A stretch of DNA of 9,970 nucleotides from Chromatiales bacterium (GTDB lineage: Bacteria; Pseudomonadota; Gammaproteobacteria; UBA6429; Thiohalophilaceae): the NCBI GenBank assembly GCA_027070385.1, contig JALXDW010000511.1:1-9970 (forward strand), given 5' to 3'. How positions within the stretch are numbered: the first letter of the stretch is position 1; every line of letters starts with the position of its first letter. Below the pieces are notes generated by a model. It was not told the DNA's origin. It did not search any database and worked only from the letters and a program-made list of their open reading frames with translations. Shown here one piece after another: positions 9,932 through 9,970 of this stretch. Position numbers and translations under genes: made by a program.

Positions 9932-9957
9932 TAACGGGACAGTGACCTGTCCCGTTA
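9932..9957 (-). other. Strong hairpin upstream of plsX, terminator-like without a clear T-tract
   Basis: TAACGGGACAG and CTGTCCCGTTA form a perfect 11-bp, fairly GC-rich stem around a 4-nt loop. On the minus strand it is followed by TTGTTGG rather than a run of T, and on the plus strand by ATAGATA, so it is not a classical intrinsic terminator in either direction. It lies 34 bp before plsX. It may be an attenuating or mRNA-end-stabilising structure after the upstream gene, which is often rpmF. The remaining bases of the 9898-9970 gap show no further clear signal. Confidence 0.5.
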
Positions 9958-9970
9958 ATATAGATAACAC

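Overview
The window is an ordinary, well-conserved chromosomal region from an AT-leaning gammaproteobacterium. Every gene is core metabolism and all lie on the minus strand, so transcription runs from high to low coordinates. The order plsX-fabH-fabD-fabG-acpP-fabF, followed by pabC-mltG-tmk-holB, is the classic gammaproteobacterial fab cluster seen in E. coli, with pabB added between fabF and pabC. The protein motifs agree with this. Base composition looks to be in the low-to-mid 40s percent GC. Together with the pabB insertion this would fit a marine Thiotrichales-like lineage such as Methylophaga or Cycloclasticus, but that placement is only a guess.

Layout in transcription order. Positions 9970-9898 are a short non-coding stretch with a strong hairpin upstream of plsX; rpmF is the usual upstream neighbour but is not visible here. 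plsX (9897-8854) overlaps fabH (8854-7889) by one base. A 202-bp gap follows, holding a possible 49-codon small ORF. Then come fabD (7686-6757), fabG (6731-5988), a 153-bp leader with a possible promoter, and acpP (5834-5601). An intrinsic terminator at 5534-5507 and a good sigma70-like promoter at 5494-5466 separate acpP from fabF (5435-4185). After a 63-bp gap, pabB (4121-2715), pabC (2713-1847), mltG (1866-826), tmk (823-188) and the start of holB (203 to the window edge) are packed with tiny gaps or overlaps, as in a translationally coupled operon.

How the genes work together. PlsX makes acyl-phosphate from acyl-ACP for phospholipid synthesis. FabD loads malonate onto AcpP, FabH starts chains, FabF elongates them, and FabG does the first reduction. 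PabB and PabC make 4-aminobenzoate for folate; the glutaminase partner PabA is not in the window. MltG cuts nascent peptidoglycan, Tmk makes dTDP, and HolB is the delta-prime subunit of the DNA polymerase III clamp loader. The cluster thus links membrane, wall, folate and DNA synthesis, all growth-related functions.

No undescribed system is evident. The points worth a second look are the small ORF and dyad between fabH and fabD, the alanine in place of the usual PabB lysine, and the terminator, promoter and leader signals around acpP. No plus-strand gene, RNA gene, mobile element, CRISPR array or long repeat was seen.
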